A stretch of DNA of 64,000 nucleotides from Scalesia atractyloides (taxonomy: Eukaryota > Streptophyta > Magnoliopsida > Asterales > Asteraceae). A model generated the notes under the pieces. That model was not told the DNA's origin. It did not search any database and saw only the letters and a list, made by a program, of their open reading frames with translations. Location of the stretch: NCBI GenBank assembly GCA_947069175.1, contig CAMTDV010000015.1:25746249-25810248 (forward strand), read 5' to 3'. Below are positions 9,644-21,018 of the stretch, in pieces. Position 1 is the stretch's first letter, and each line of letters starts with the position of its first letter. Made by a program: the position numbers and the translations under genes.

Positions 9644-10162
9644 GCTAAAAAAAATAATATTTTTTTTATATTTTTATTTATTTAATTTAATTTAAAAATC
9701 AATTAAAAATACTTAAAATAACATTTTTAAAGATAGAAAATAGCCATAAACTCACAAAAATATATCTAAAAATTTCATTAAAATCCTTAAAAACATCCAT
9801 CCATTTAATATATTTTTCCATTATTATTTAGGTTAGTATTCCTCGTCGACTCGCTCATCTAAATCGTGCGCATCTCACCATCTCAAATTCAGCGCACCCA
9901 ATGTGAGTGAATCTTACAAATTCCCCGTTAATCACGTTTTTGGGGTGTATCATGTGTCTTTGTTTATATACCTATTATAACTAAACTATTGTGCATACAT
10001 CATATCATGAACATGTGTATTTAGTTTGTTGCTGTTAAGTAGTTATTATTGGATGCAAATTATTATTTCAGTACATGCAATTGCCGAGGCCGCTGCTCCC
10101 CATTTATGAGGTCTGAGCTTGTTCCCCATTTTATTATGCGGTTGAACCTGGCGTGCCCGCAT

Positions 10163-10345
10163 ACGATCGGCTCCGTTTGATTGAGCCTTGATCGCTCAGT
10201 TCATTTTACATTTTCAGTACATGCAATACGATCGGCTCCGTTTGATTGAGCCTTGATCGCACAGTTCAATTTACATTTTCAGTACATGCAATACGATCGG
10301 CTCCGTTTGATTGAGCCTTGATCGCACAGTTCATTTATGTTAGTT
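10163..10345 (+). repeat. 65-bp tandem repeat in the 5' LTR of B
   Basis: ACGATCGGCTCCGTTTGATT starts at 10163, 10228 and 10293, a strict 65-bp period. Each unit has GGCTC and GAGCC arms around a 9-base loop. The last copy is incomplete. The same array occurs in the 3' LTR at about 18401-18583. Confidence 0.9.
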
Positions 10346-10803
10346 ATCGTATGATATTGGTATATTCATGTATGCTTGTAAGTGTTATTGTATGTTATAA
10401 TTGTCACTGCTATTTGCCAATGCTTGATTATTTACATTTGTTCATTTATGATTATGCACCATATTTCATTGATAAACTAACCATAAAATCATTATCAAAT
10501 GTTTATCTAATAAGGTTCACTCGCCAACTTATGTTGACCCAAAAACTCCCCTTTTACACATGATACAGGTGAACCAGCAGCAGCTAGGAACACATAGGAC
10601 CTGGATTAGAGGAATAAAATGATTTAGTATTGGGATTGTTATGTTTGGTTATTTCCTTTGTATTGAATGAACATGTTTGGATGTTTGAAAATGTAACTTT
10701 GACTTTATTAATTATGAAACATAATAGTAAATGTCATGTGCTTTGGTGATAACCCAATTATGCCCCGACTCTTATTTCCGCTGCGGGTCGGGGTGTGACA
10801 GAT

Positions 10804-10816
10804 TGGTATCAGAGCC
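10804..10816 (+). promoter_or_regulatory. Primer binding site of element B (initiator Met tRNA)
   Basis: TGGTATCAGAGCC lies three bases after the LTR end. It is complementary to the 3' end of plant initiator methionine tRNA, the usual minus-strand primer of Tekay and many other plant elements. Confidence 0.92.
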
Positions 10817-11611
10817 ATGACTATAGGGATATAGGATAGGTTATTAGACCCTTAGAGCCTATACTATAGTCGATTAGAAACTTATAAGAATTTTGTGTGT
10901 TATATGCCAAATTTCATGATGTTTATATGTTTTATATTAAATGTTACATTTGATATTGTGCAAGCATGTTCATAAGTATGTATTATCAAATAATGTCTAT
11001 CATGAAATCGTATGCTCATAACATATCACATCCATGAAAGCACACACCACATCATGATTGATTTTACAATGATTTTCGTGTTTTCAAATCTCATCAAAGT
11101 GAGTTCTCATGACGGGCATGTAGTAACTGGAAGGGTACTAGTACCGGTAGTCGGAACGTCCTGTCTAGGCTGGCATTCGTATAAATCCAAAATAAAGGAC
11201 CAGTTTGCCTACCTGGGGACTAACGATGAGAGTACGAAGTACTTATTAGGCCAAAGCATGCTATACTAAACGTCGTGTGAACTAATCCCACTTTGAGTTG
11301 TCATTGTGTCTACACCTGGACACGTTCCGACCAAACATCTCATGAACATATTTTGTGGTTTGCATTCGGGGGATGCGAGTGTTAAATTGCCAATACTAAT
11401 GTGAATCCTACCAAGCCAATAGCCATGGGGGCCCACATGACTATGTAGGTGAAGGTATGGGGGACATTTGAGGCCCAACATGAGCGAACCCAAGACATCC
11501 TATGGATGTAGTTGCATTATTGATATTTATGTTATTTTAATTTTCTTAAAGACACGTGACACCTAAAAAGACACCATAAACTCACAATCTTCTCATTTTA
11601 TGATCCTGTAG
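10817..11611 (+). other. Untranslated leader of element B
   Basis: There are about 800 bp between PBS and gag without recognisable coding content. Short open frames here (for example 11012-11269) show no domain. The last bases before the gag start, TTTATGATCCTGTAG then ATG, look like a 3' splice site, so leader splicing is possible but unproven. Confidence 0.5.
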
Positions 11612-12645
11612 ATGTCATCTAGACAGCATCGAAGGGGTAAAAGTTCGGGAAGTCTCAGGAACGTTTGGCCACTCATATCGCGAAACAAATGGCCACGATA
11701 TTGCCTGACATCGTGGTACAAGTACAACAAGCCCTTGCTACAAATCCTACTAACCCTCCTCAACAACAGGACCAGAACATCGACAACCCTCCTACCATCA
11801 AGTGCTCCTACAAACATTTTAAGTCATGTGATCCTCCAAAATTCGAAGGGACCGAGGGAGTCACTGCTCTCCTACATTGGTTCGAAGAGATGGAAAACGT
11901 TTTCTTAAACTGCGATTGTCCTGAGGATCGCAAGGTTTGTTACGCCACCGGGAGACTACTTGGTGTAGCTCTCACTTGGTGGAATACTGAGAAAGGAAAG
12001 AGGGGAACTGAAGATGCGATGGCCTTAACTTGGGAGGAGTTAAGGGAAATCATGACTAGGCGTTTCTGTCCTAGAAGTGAGATTAAGAAGTTGGAGGATG
12101 AATTTCATGCTCTAAGGCAAAAGGAGGATGATCACTCTACTTACAACAAGAGGTTTTTGGAGTTGAACCAAATGGTTCCAAATTTATTTACTCCAACCTA
12201 TCGTCTGATTGAGCATTATATTCGAGGACTTCCCTCGAAAATCCAAGACTCGGTTCTCAGCGTTTCACTGGTAACACTTGAAACTGCCATGGAGTTGGCA
12301 ACTGAACTGACCGAAAACCGAATTCGCAATGGGAAGTTCAAAGAAGAGAAGAAGAAAGCCCCTGTTGAGGGACAAACCTCAAACCACCCCATTCCTTCCT
12401 CTAAGTTTGCTAACAAGAGGAAGCGTAACACCAGGAATTTTGCAGTCACCCAAACCAACACCCCTATTCCTGCTGCACCCATCACTCAAGTCACTCCTTC
12501 ACCCGCGCCATACAGAAGACCCTACACAGGCCCATTACCAAAATGTAACCGTTGTCAGTATCACCACTCCCCTGATCATCCTTGCCAATACTGCACCGGC
12601 TGCGGTCGCGCAGGACATACTGTTCAAAACTGCCGCATGCCTTAA
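11612..12645 (+). pseudogene. Element B gag (capsid and first zinc knuckle), frameshifted
   Basis: Gag would form the virus-like particle and bind element RNA. The probable start is ATG 11612 (MSSRQHRRGK). A one-base frameshift between about 11641 and 11665 moves to the frame carrying the rest, because a TAA at 11638 blocks that frame upstream. The retrotrans_gag core includes FEGTEGVTALLHWFEEME, LTWWNTEK and TWEELREIMTRRFCPRSEIKKLE. The C-terminus has a basic stretch (KRKRN) and a Cys/His cluster starting CNRCQYHHSP and ending GCGRAGHTVQNC. An in-frame TAA at 12643-12645 then stops translation; the same frame stays open beyond it. Confidence 0.85.
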
Positions 12646-14688
12646 CGAACAAACCGCCACCAACCTTTAACCCAAACCCACCAACAGTTAATGGGTCAAG
12701 CACAAAAACAACTACCATTTCCACCCACCCAACATTTAGCCCAAACATACTATCAACCCAATTACCCTATGGGCCAACCTATGCGGGCTTGTTTCAATTG
12801 CGGCGACCCAAGTCATTTCAGAAACACATGTCCAAGGCTGGTTAATATTATTCATGCTCAGGCCCAAGCCAACCCAGTGAACCAAGCGAACCAAGCTCCT
12901 CCACCTGCAAGAGGAAGAGCTTTCAATATTAACGCAAACCAGGCCAGAGCTGACGGCAATGTGGTCAACGGTACGTTTCTTATAAATGGTAGATATGCCT
13001 CTATGTTATTTGATACTGGTGCGGATAGAAGTTTTGTGTCATTAGAGTTTGAACCCATCTTAAGTAAAAATCGGGATAAGCTCGCGGAATCCATAACGGT
13101 GGAAGTTGCGGACGGAAAACCAGTTTCATTAGACTCTATTTTACGCAACTGTACACTCACCTTAAACGACCACGATTTCTCAGTCGACCTTATTCCTATG
13201 AAGCTGGGAAGTTTCGACATCATAATCGGTATGGATTGGCTCAGTCAACATCATGCGGAAGTTGTGTGTCGTGAAAAATTTATTCGTATTCCTCTTTCAA
13301 ACGGTCAGACTCTTCGAATCATTGGAGAAACCTCGTCGAAAGAGCTCAACTTAATGTCTTGTCTTCAAGCTCAAAAATACCTTCGCAAGAATTATGTCGC
13401 GTTTTTAGCCCATATCATCAAGAAGGGGACCATAGAGAAGAAACTTGAAGATATTCCTGTAGTAAAAGATTTTCCACAAGTTTTTCCTGACGACATTTCA
13501 GGACTTCCTCCAATCAGAGATGTCGAATTCCGTATTGACCTTATACCTGGTGCTACACCAGTTGCAAAATCTCCATATAGGTTAGCCCCCTCTGAAATGC
13601 AAGAGCTAGCCAGTCAATTGCAAGAGTTGACTGACAAGGGATTCATACGTCCTAGCTCATCGCCTTGGGGTGCACCTGTCCTTTTTGTAAAGAAGAAAGA
13701 TGGATCTTTTCGTATGTGCATCGACTACAGGGAGCTCAACAAGTTAACCATCAAAAATCGCTATCCTTTACCTCGCATAGATGATCTTCTTGACCAACTG
13801 CAAGGTGCCAGCTGCTTTTCAAAAATCGATCTTCGATCTGGCTATCATCAGCTTAGAGTGCATGAAGAAGATGTCCCTAAGACTGCTTTTCGAACTCGTT
13901 ATGGCCACTATGAATTCATGGTTATGCCGTTTGGATTAACCAACGCACCAGCTGTTTTCATGGACCTAATGAACAGAGTCTGCAAACCTTACCTTGATCG
14001 ATTTGTTATAGTTTTCATCGATGATATTCTTATTTATTCAAAATCTAAAGCTAATCATGAACGTCATCTTCGACTCGTTCTTGCACTTCTAGAAAAGGAA
14101 AAGCCTTATGCCAAGTTCTCTAAATGTGAATTCTGGTTAAAAGAGGTGCAATTCCTCGGACATGTAGTCAATGACAAAGGAATACATGTTGACCCTTCAA
14201 AGATCAAGGCAGTTCAAGAATGGCAAGCTCCACGTACACCAACTGAAGTAAGATCTTTTCTTGGACTAGCTGGCTATTATCGTCGGTTCATTTCAAACTT
14301 CTCTCGCATTGCTGTGCCGCTCACGGCTTTAACCCATAAGGGAAAACCATTCGTATGGGGACCCAAGCAAGAAGAAGCTTTTCAATCGCTTAAACAAAAA
14401 CTTTGTGATGCACCAATCCTCACTCTTCCCGATGGTTGTGATGATTTCGTAGTCTATTGCGACGCGTCAGGGCAAGGATTAGGTTGCGTTCTCATGCAAA
14501 GAGAAAAAGTCATAGCTTATGCCTCGAGGCAACTCAAGACACATGAAAAGAACTACACCACTCATGACCTAGAACTTAGAGCCGTTGTATTCGCTCTTAA
14601 GATATGGAGACATTATCTCTATGGTACTAAGTGTGAAATATACACTGACCACAAGAGTCTTCAACATATCTTTAATAAAAAGAGTTAA
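12646..14688 (+). pseudogene. Element B pol part 1: second zinc knuckle, protease, RT, RNase H
   Basis: It continues the gag frame after the TAA. A CCHC knuckle CFNCGDPSHFRNTC comes first (codons 34-47 from ATG 12691), then protease with DTGADRSF (DTG at about 13012). RT follows with SSPWGAPVLFVKKKDGSFR, CIDYRELN, YPLPRIDDLLDQL and the catalytic FIDD (about 14014-14025), and then RNase H with YCDASGQGLG and YTDHKSLQHIF. It ends at a TAA (14686-14688) caused by loss of one base in an A-run near 14678; compared with its relatives the frame should continue into KELNMRQRRW. The enzymatic motifs are otherwise intact. Confidence 0.9.
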
Positions 14689-14690
14689 AT

Positions 14691-15737
14691 ATGAGGCAAC
14701 GAAGATGGGTCGAACTCCTGAATGATTACGACTGTGAAATTAGATACCACCCTGGTAAAGCAAATGTGGTGGCTGATGCACTTAGTCGAAAGGGTTATGC
14801 GAACTCCATTCATCTTCTATGTTCGCAAATTATAACCGACATTAAAGATCAAATTCGAGAAGCTCAACACGTTTCAATAACAGAAGAAGATGTACGAAAA
14901 GAGATATCCTGTGGAGCCGAGTTAAAACTTGAAACTAAATCAGATGGTATTCTGTATTACCTAGATCGTATCTGGATTCCTAACCACAACAATCTTCGTG
15001 AAACTCTTATGAATGAAGCTCACAAAACGCGATATTCTGTACACCCAGGAGCCGATAAGATGTATCAAGACCTACGATACACCTATTGGTGGCCTAGAAT
15101 GAAGAAGGATATTGCCGTTTTTGTTTCCAAGTGTCTCACATGTTCTAAGGTGAAGGCTGAACACCAAAGACCCTCAGGACTTCTAGTCCAACCGGAAATA
15201 CCTGTATGGAAGTGGGAAAATATAACCATGGATTTCATTACCGGGTTACCTCGCACTTCTGGTGGGTATGACACTATATGGGTGATTATAGACCGACTTA
15301 CAAAATCAGCTCACTTTATTCCTATTCGAGAAGATTTCAAGAATGAAAAGCTTGCTCGTATTTATATCAACGAAATCGTAAGCCGGCATGGGGTACCATT
15401 AAGTATTATTTCTGATCGTGATGGTCGTTTCACCTCACGAACATGGCAAGCAGTACAATCCGCTATGGGCACTCGATTAGATCTCAGTACCGCCTATCAT
15501 CCTCAAACTGATGGACAGTCTGAGCGCACCATTCAAACTCTTGAGGATATGCTTAGAGCATGTGTCATAGACTTCAAGGGAAATTGGGACGCCCACCTAC
15601 CGTTAGTTGAATTTTCGTACAACAACAGCTATCATTCGAGCATCGGCATGGCACCTTTTGAAGCCTTATATGGTCGAAAGTGCCGATCTCCTGTGTGTTG
15701 GCACGAAATTGGGGAAGCACAAATTACTGGTCCATAA
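14691..15737 (+). pseudogene. Element B pol part 2: RNase H end and integrase
   Basis: It opens with MRQRRWVELLNDYDCEIRYHPGK...VADALSRK, the end of RNase H. Integrase follows with an HHCC finger (HPGADK ... CLTCSKVKAEHQ). The DDE core has Asp at about 15231 (MDFITGLP), Asp at about 15414 (IISDRDGRF) and Glu at about 15522 (GQSERTIQ). All catalytic residues are present. It ends at a TAA (15735-15737) where relatives have GPELI, so one Glu codon has become a stop. Confidence 0.88.
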
Positions 15738-16270
15738 TTGATCCAAGAAACCACAGATAAGATTCATCAAATTCAAAACAATCTTCTAGCGGCTCAAAGT
15801 CGTCAAAAGAGTTACGCAAAGCCCTTAGAGTTTAACATTGGTGATCATGTGCTTTTAAAAGTATCACCGTGGAAGGGAGCAGTTCGTTTTGGTCAAAAGG
15901 GAAGCTAGCACCACGTTACGTAGGACCTTTCAAGATACTCGAAAGAGTAGGTCCTGTAGCATACAAGCTTGACTTACCAGAAGAACTCAACAGGATTCAT
16001 CCCACATTCCACGTGTCGAACTTGAAGAAGTGCCTCGCTGATGAGAATCTCCATATTCCGCTAGAAGATATTCAGATTGATGAATCCATACATTTTATTG
16101 AAAGACCAGTGGAGATCATGGATTACGGGGAGAAGCGTCTTCGACGAAGTCGCATTCCAATAGTTAGGGTACGCTGGGAGTCGAAACGGGGACCTGAGTT
16201 TACTTGGGAACGTGAAGACTCAATGCGTGAAAAATACCCGCATCTTTTTCCTACTACTTCAACTATTTAA
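15738..16270 (+). pseudogene. Element B pol part 3: integrase C-terminus and chromodomain-like end
   Basis: After the stop the frame continues (LIQETTDKIHQIQ) to HVLLKVSPWKGAVRFGQK. A frameshift near 15895 then leads to LAPRYVGPFKILERVGPVAYKLDLPEEL, HVSNLKKCLADE and the chromodomain-like SRIPIVRVRWESKRGPEFTWERED, ending at TAA 16268-16270. In chromoviruses such C-terminal domains are thought to guide integration to particular chromatin. Two breaks (15737 and about 15895) prevent synthesis of a full integrase. Confidence 0.85.
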
Positions 16271-16304
16271 ATTTCGGGACGAAATTCCTAAAAGTAGGGG
16301 ATAC
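16271..16304 (+). promoter_or_regulatory. Pre-PPT hairpin and polypurine tract of element B
   Basis: AATTTCG and CGAAATT pair perfectly (7 bp) around a GGA loop directly after the pol stop. CCTAAAAGT, AGGGG and ATAC follow, then the TG of the 3' LTR. The purine run AAAAGTAGGGG is the plus-strand primer. Confidence 0.8.
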
Positions 16305-16491
16305 TGTAACATTTGAAAAAATCGGGTCTCCAAAACCCGCTCCGTTTTGTAATCAAGTACCAAGTTATAAAAGTTGCATTGATTATTTATGATTATTTTG
16401 AGTTAAAACGATACATAATTAATAAATAAACTAAACTATAAAAATTATATTTGATAAAAAGTTAAAATAAAATAAATAAAAAATATATGAA

Positions 16492-16568
16492 GCTGCCGGG
16501 ACTCGAACCCGGGTCAGCCAAGACTCTTAAACAACTTAACATTCATTCCCTAAACCACTCCGCCACAA
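16492..16568 (-). other. tRNA-like module 1 copy, antisense in the 3' LTR of B
   Basis: The minus-strand T-arm has a perfect 5-bp stem CCGGG/CCCGG with the canonical loop TTCGAGT. The A-box-like TGGCGGAGTGGTTTAGGG is the same as in the 5' LTR. This copy is closer to a true class II tRNA than the 5' LTR copy, which has TTTGAGT. Confidence 0.65.
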
Positions 16569-17425
16569 TGTGTTTTCTGTTAACTCTAGGAAAACAAATG
16601 AAACTTATACACAAACTCAGTTTAACCGATGATGCCATCTGAAAACCGATAATCGGCAAACCAATCGTCAAATCGATTGTTTACCTCACACATTCAGTTA
16701 TAACCGATGCACGACGGTTTCTAATCAAGTTAGAATTGATTGATCTTAAAGTTTCATCATTTTCGGTATTTGAAACCGAAAGTTCATCAAATTTCTGATT
16801 AACTCAAGCGTCAGTCCATTCTCGCGATTCAGAGCTATCATACCAATACCCAATTTCAATTTCGTCGCATTTTCGAACCATAAGATCATCGGAATCAGTT
16901 CGCCGGAAAATATCTGCAAGTCACCGGAAAACCGGGACTCACATTCTCACGGTAATTCCTCCGACTCTTTCTGTTTAAAACATGTGATTAATCAGTCTCT
17001 AACACAACTCCATCATCAGAATCGATCCTAGTCAACATTTATCGAAAATCTTATCTTCACCGGAAAAATTCTGAGACTGCCGGAATCACACTGTGAACTG
17101 GTATGATATCCTAAACTTCTTTTAAACCTTGTTTAAGTGACTCAACTTCATGAATAATCGATCAACGCTGTTAATTGGTTTCAACAGCCAGAGTTCACTT
17201 CCAGTACCGACGAACCTCCGCTGGATTTCTGTGAACAACATCAATCGGTATATATTCTTTTCCTTAAACTTTCTCCATTCTCTACTTTTGAATCACTGTT
17301 AATGTCTGAAAATTGTATAAATCATAAATCGATCATAACAAGTCGGATTATGCTGTCTGTGTAAATCGGCGAAGAAGATGAAGTCATAACAGAACATAAG
17401 ATTAATTAAAAACGGTATTTTAAAC

Positions 17426-17845
17426 GGGTTAGACACACAGTCCAGCGGTGGACTGTGTGCAAATTTCACACACACGTCCCGAGTTCGATCCTTGCTACAC
17501 GCACGCCTTGTGTAATAACATGCCTTTTTGATCAAGAACTAAATCGGGTTAAATCAGATAGTTGTTAAGTATAATATAAACTGGGATAATAACCGGGTTA
17601 GACACACAGTCCAGCGGTGGACTGTGTGCAATATGAACTACACGTCGCGCGTTCGAAACTCGTCACGGGCACCGGTCCAATTGATTTAAAACGTTTTTGC
17701 AAATAAAGGAATTTTCGATTAATTCAAATAAGTGTATAAATAATTAAAAACGAGTTTATTTCGGGTTAGACACGTAGCTCAGTTGGTAGAGCTGCGTGCA
17801 CGTGAACGGGAGGTCGCCGGTTCGAATCCCACCCGGCGCAGGTAT
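17426..17845 (+). other. tRNA-like modules 2-4 copies in the 3' LTR of B
   Basis: The stems are at 17434-17459, 17603-17628 and 17771-17798, spaced 169 and 168 bp. The arms are identical to the 5' LTR copies, including the altered but still paired stem of module 4. The B-box-like sequences are also conserved. Confidence 0.65.
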
Positions 17846-17861
17846 ATTCGCTGACCGAACC

Positions 17862-17882
17862 GGTCAACGGTCAACGGTCAAC
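17862..17882 (+). promoter_or_regulatory. W-box array, three units, in the 3' LTR of B
   Basis: Three GGTCAAC units in direct tandem (TTGACC on the minus strand), one fewer than in the 5' LTR. Confidence 0.55.
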
Positions 17883-19038
17883 GCTAAAAAAAATGAAATT
17901 TTTTTATATTTTTATTTATTTAATTTAATTTAAAAATCAATTAAAAATACTTAAAATAACATTTTTAAAGATAGAAAATAGCCATAAACTCACAAAAATA
18001 TATCTAAAAATTTCATTAAAATCCTTAATAACATCCATCCATTTAATATATTTTTCCATTATTATTTAGGTTAGTATTCCTCGTCGACTCGCTCATCTAA
18101 ATCGTGCGCATCTCACCATCTCAAATTCAGCGCACCCAATGTGAGTGAATCTTACAAATTCCCCGTTAATCACGTTTTTGGGGTGTATCATGTGTCTTTG
18201 TTTATATACCTATTATAACTAAACTATTGTGCATACATCATATCATGAACATGTGTATTTAGTTTGTTGCTGTTAAGTAGTTATTATTGGATGCAAATTA
18301 TTATTTCAGTACATGCAATTGCCGAGGCCGCTGCTCCCCATTTATGAGGTCTGAGCTTGTTCCCCATTTTATTATGCGGTTGAACCTGGCGTGCCCGCAT
18401 ACGATCGGCTCCGTTTGATTGAGCCTTGATCGCACAGTTCATTTTACATTTTTAGTACATGCAATACGATCGGCTCCGTTTGATTGAGCCTTGATCGCAC
18501 AGTTCAATTTACATTTTCAGTACATGCAATACGATCGGCTCCGTTTGATTGAGCCTTGATCGCACAGTTCATTTATGTTAGTTATCGTATGATATTGGTA
18601 TATTCATGTATGCTTGTAAGTGTTATTGTATGTTATAATTGTCACTGCTATTTGCCAATGCTTGATTATTTACATTTGTTCGTTTATGATTATGCACCAT
18701 ATTTCATTGATAAACTAACCATAAAATCATTATCAAATGTTTATCTAATAAGGTTCACTCGCCAACTTATGTTGACCCAAAAACTCCCCTTTTACACATG
18801 ATACAGGTGAACCAGCAGCAGCTAGGAACACATAGGACCTGGATTAGAGGAATAAAACGATTTAGTATTGGGATTGTTATGTTTGGTTATTTCCTTTGTA
18901 TTGAATGAACATGTTTGGATGTTTGAAAATGTAACTTTGACTGTATTAATTATGAAACATAATAGTAAATGTCATGTGCTTTGGTGATAACCCAATTATG
19001 CCCCGACTCTTATTTCCGCTGCGGGTCGGGGTGTGACA

Positions 19039-19051
19039 GATTGGTATCAGA
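19039..19051 (+). other. Residual PBS start after the 3' LTR of B
   Basis: GATTGGTATCAGA follows the LTR end exactly as GATTGGTATCAGAGCC follows the 5' LTR (10801-10816). After 13 bases the sequence diverges. This LTR was therefore once also the 5' LTR of an adjoining element. Confidence 0.75.
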
Positions 19052-20962
19052 CAACAACTTAATCAACAAACATCGTCATTCCCCGGCGGTTAGTCCGACA
19101 AACAATTCCTCTTCTCAAAGATTAAACACTTTGACACTTTAGACTATCATAGAGCATTCGTGTATGTAATATACCTTGAACACCCTCTGATATCTTTTAA
19201 GTATCGACAATACTGTTGCATCTCTTGACGCTAATCTGGCTAACCAGCTTGACGAAGACCCGGGACTCAAACCCTAAGATATCAATCTGAATCATGATCT
19301 AAATATTCTGAACTTCCTATAATTGTGAACTAACAAATCTAGATCTTCTGCATCCCCGAATAATCTGAAGTCAGAACCACCCGAACATAGTTGCATAGTC
19401 ACGAATTTCAAAAATGCCGGAATTTCAATATATTCACATAAAATTTTATCACTGAATTTCCCCTCAAACTTAGCGAATTCAGTCCTCTATATTCTCTGAA
19501 AATCTCTACTAATGCGAAAAATGTGTCATTTTGGTTCACAAAAGTCAGTTTTCAGTAAATGCGGATTTTACATTACAGCCCATTAGCAGTCACTACACCA
19601 AATGATAATCATTCTGCACAGGTATTAATGACTACCCCATTATCTTCAACAATCTGTGATAGCATCATCATATCTATTCTCTGAAACTCTCAAAGGTGTC
19701 CCCAAACATCTCGTATTTGTCGTTACATCATGCTAGGTATGAAGACTCATGAATGGTGAGGCCCGTTCATATATAAAAAATATTCATGACAATATATTTG
19801 TTGAATATATATTAACAACAAATGAATAAATAAGCTACCAACATATTAACATATACAAGGGTATCCAAATAAGACAAATACAAACCTAGCAGACGTTTAA
19901 GATGAGCAACGGGTACATGGTCTTGTAAAGACCTAAGTGTCTAACAAGTTAGAACACTTATAGGTTGCGATACGTATACGGATACCTGAGAATGCTAGCA
20001 CGCTATCTTGTGAACGCTCTCCTTTCAAACTTTTCAATGTTTTACTGTTAAACAATCAAGGGGGAATACATGTTACAATAATGGGTATGTTTAGCTATGG
20101 AATGAAATCACTTTCAATCATGTGCACATAAGTAGAAATTGGACAAGAGTCCGAATATCATTGTCTAGGTTTGGTTGCTTACTTATGTGGCACACATATT
20201 AATGTTCTTGCAAAACATTAATTATCCTCGAATTCCATAGACGCTTTCACATACCGGTTTCCCGTACAACATTTTCAAATGTTTTCGAGATTCATTTGAT
20301 ACAAAGCAAAAAAACACATGAATTCACCAACTTTATGTTGACTTTTCATACTTACATTTATTTCAAGCAACTAGTGGATCCTTCCACTTCATGAAACAAG
20401 AACGAGCATGTCAAGAAAGTGATGTTATCCATCTGGAGGATTTGATTCACATCTCCCTCCCTTGTGCGAAAGATGTAATGCAAAACCTCTATATGTTAAA
20501 ACTATATTTTCGTACAAGTCTTTTTAAAACAATATAACATGTAATGACGTTTGAGAACAAACTTGTGACCTGTAAACTTTTCATATCTTGGAATGGATGA
20601 ATATAACGCATATTTTATTCATATAGTTTGTTTACATATATCGTATGCAATGAACACCGATCAAGTTCACCCCGTGCGCTTATGCCTATGAGCAGGTGTG
20701 ACATGTAACATGTATCTCCAACTAATTTTTGAAAACAAAATATATTTAAAAGAGGGGACATGAACTCACAATTCACGTTAAGTGCTCCGCTAGAAATCAA
20801 ATCTTTCCTTGATTTAAAACTGACATACAAGTGTCATAATTCGTTAAGATACTTAGGTCTCGTTGTATGATCATGTACAAGTTTCTCATCATTAGCCTTG
20901 TTTTATTTTTTTGAACTCTTGTTTGGTTTAGACACCTCGGTAGTTTGATTATCCATATAATT

Positions 20963-20965
<3 letters not shown>

Positions 20966-21016
<51 letters not shown>
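20966..21016. repeat. (TA)n microsatellite
   Basis: About 25 uninterrupted TA units. Confidence 0.98.

Positions 21017-21018
<2 letters not shown>

Larger units (their letters stand above)
8057..10800 (+). repeat. 5' LTR of element B (2744 bp)
   Basis: It opens with TGTAACATTTG and ends with GGGGTGTGACA immediately before the PBS. It is matched over its whole length by 16305-19038. Internal structure in order: an antisense tRNA-like module (8244-8320), three sense tRNA-like modules at about 170-bp spacing (9178-9596), a W-box array (9616-9643), an AT-rich stretch, and a 65-bp tandem repeat (about 10163-10340). At 2.7 kb it is long, as usual for Tekay LTRs. I could not place a TATA box with confidence. 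Confidence 0.9.
8057..19038 (+). mobile_element. Full-length Tekay-type chromovirus (element B)
   Basis: The two LTRs (8057-10800 and 16305-19038) flank a 5.5-kb interior with PBS, gag, protease, RT, RNase H, integrase, a chromodomain-like C-terminus and a PPT. The order and the RRSRIPIVRVRWESKRG C-terminal motif place it in the Tekay (Del) group of Ty3/Gypsy chromoviruses. The LTRs look nearly identical by eye, so the insertion is fairly young, yet gag-pol already has two stops and three frameshifts. No 5-bp target duplication is found. The right LTR is followed instead by a repeat of the PBS start (19039-19051). Confidence 0.9.
16305..19038 (+). repeat. 3' LTR of element B (2734 bp)
   Basis: It is near-identical to 8057-10800 from TGTAACATTTG to GGGGTGTGACA. 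I see scattered single-base differences and a W-box array of three units instead of four. The tRNA-like modules and the 65-bp repeat are all conserved. It is followed directly by GATTGGTATCAGA, the same bases that follow the 5' LTR. Confidence 0.9.

Noticed and set aside
20966..21016. Replication or matrix-attachment origin at (TA)n
   Set aside because: Simple repeats of this kind are common and nothing else around supports a function.
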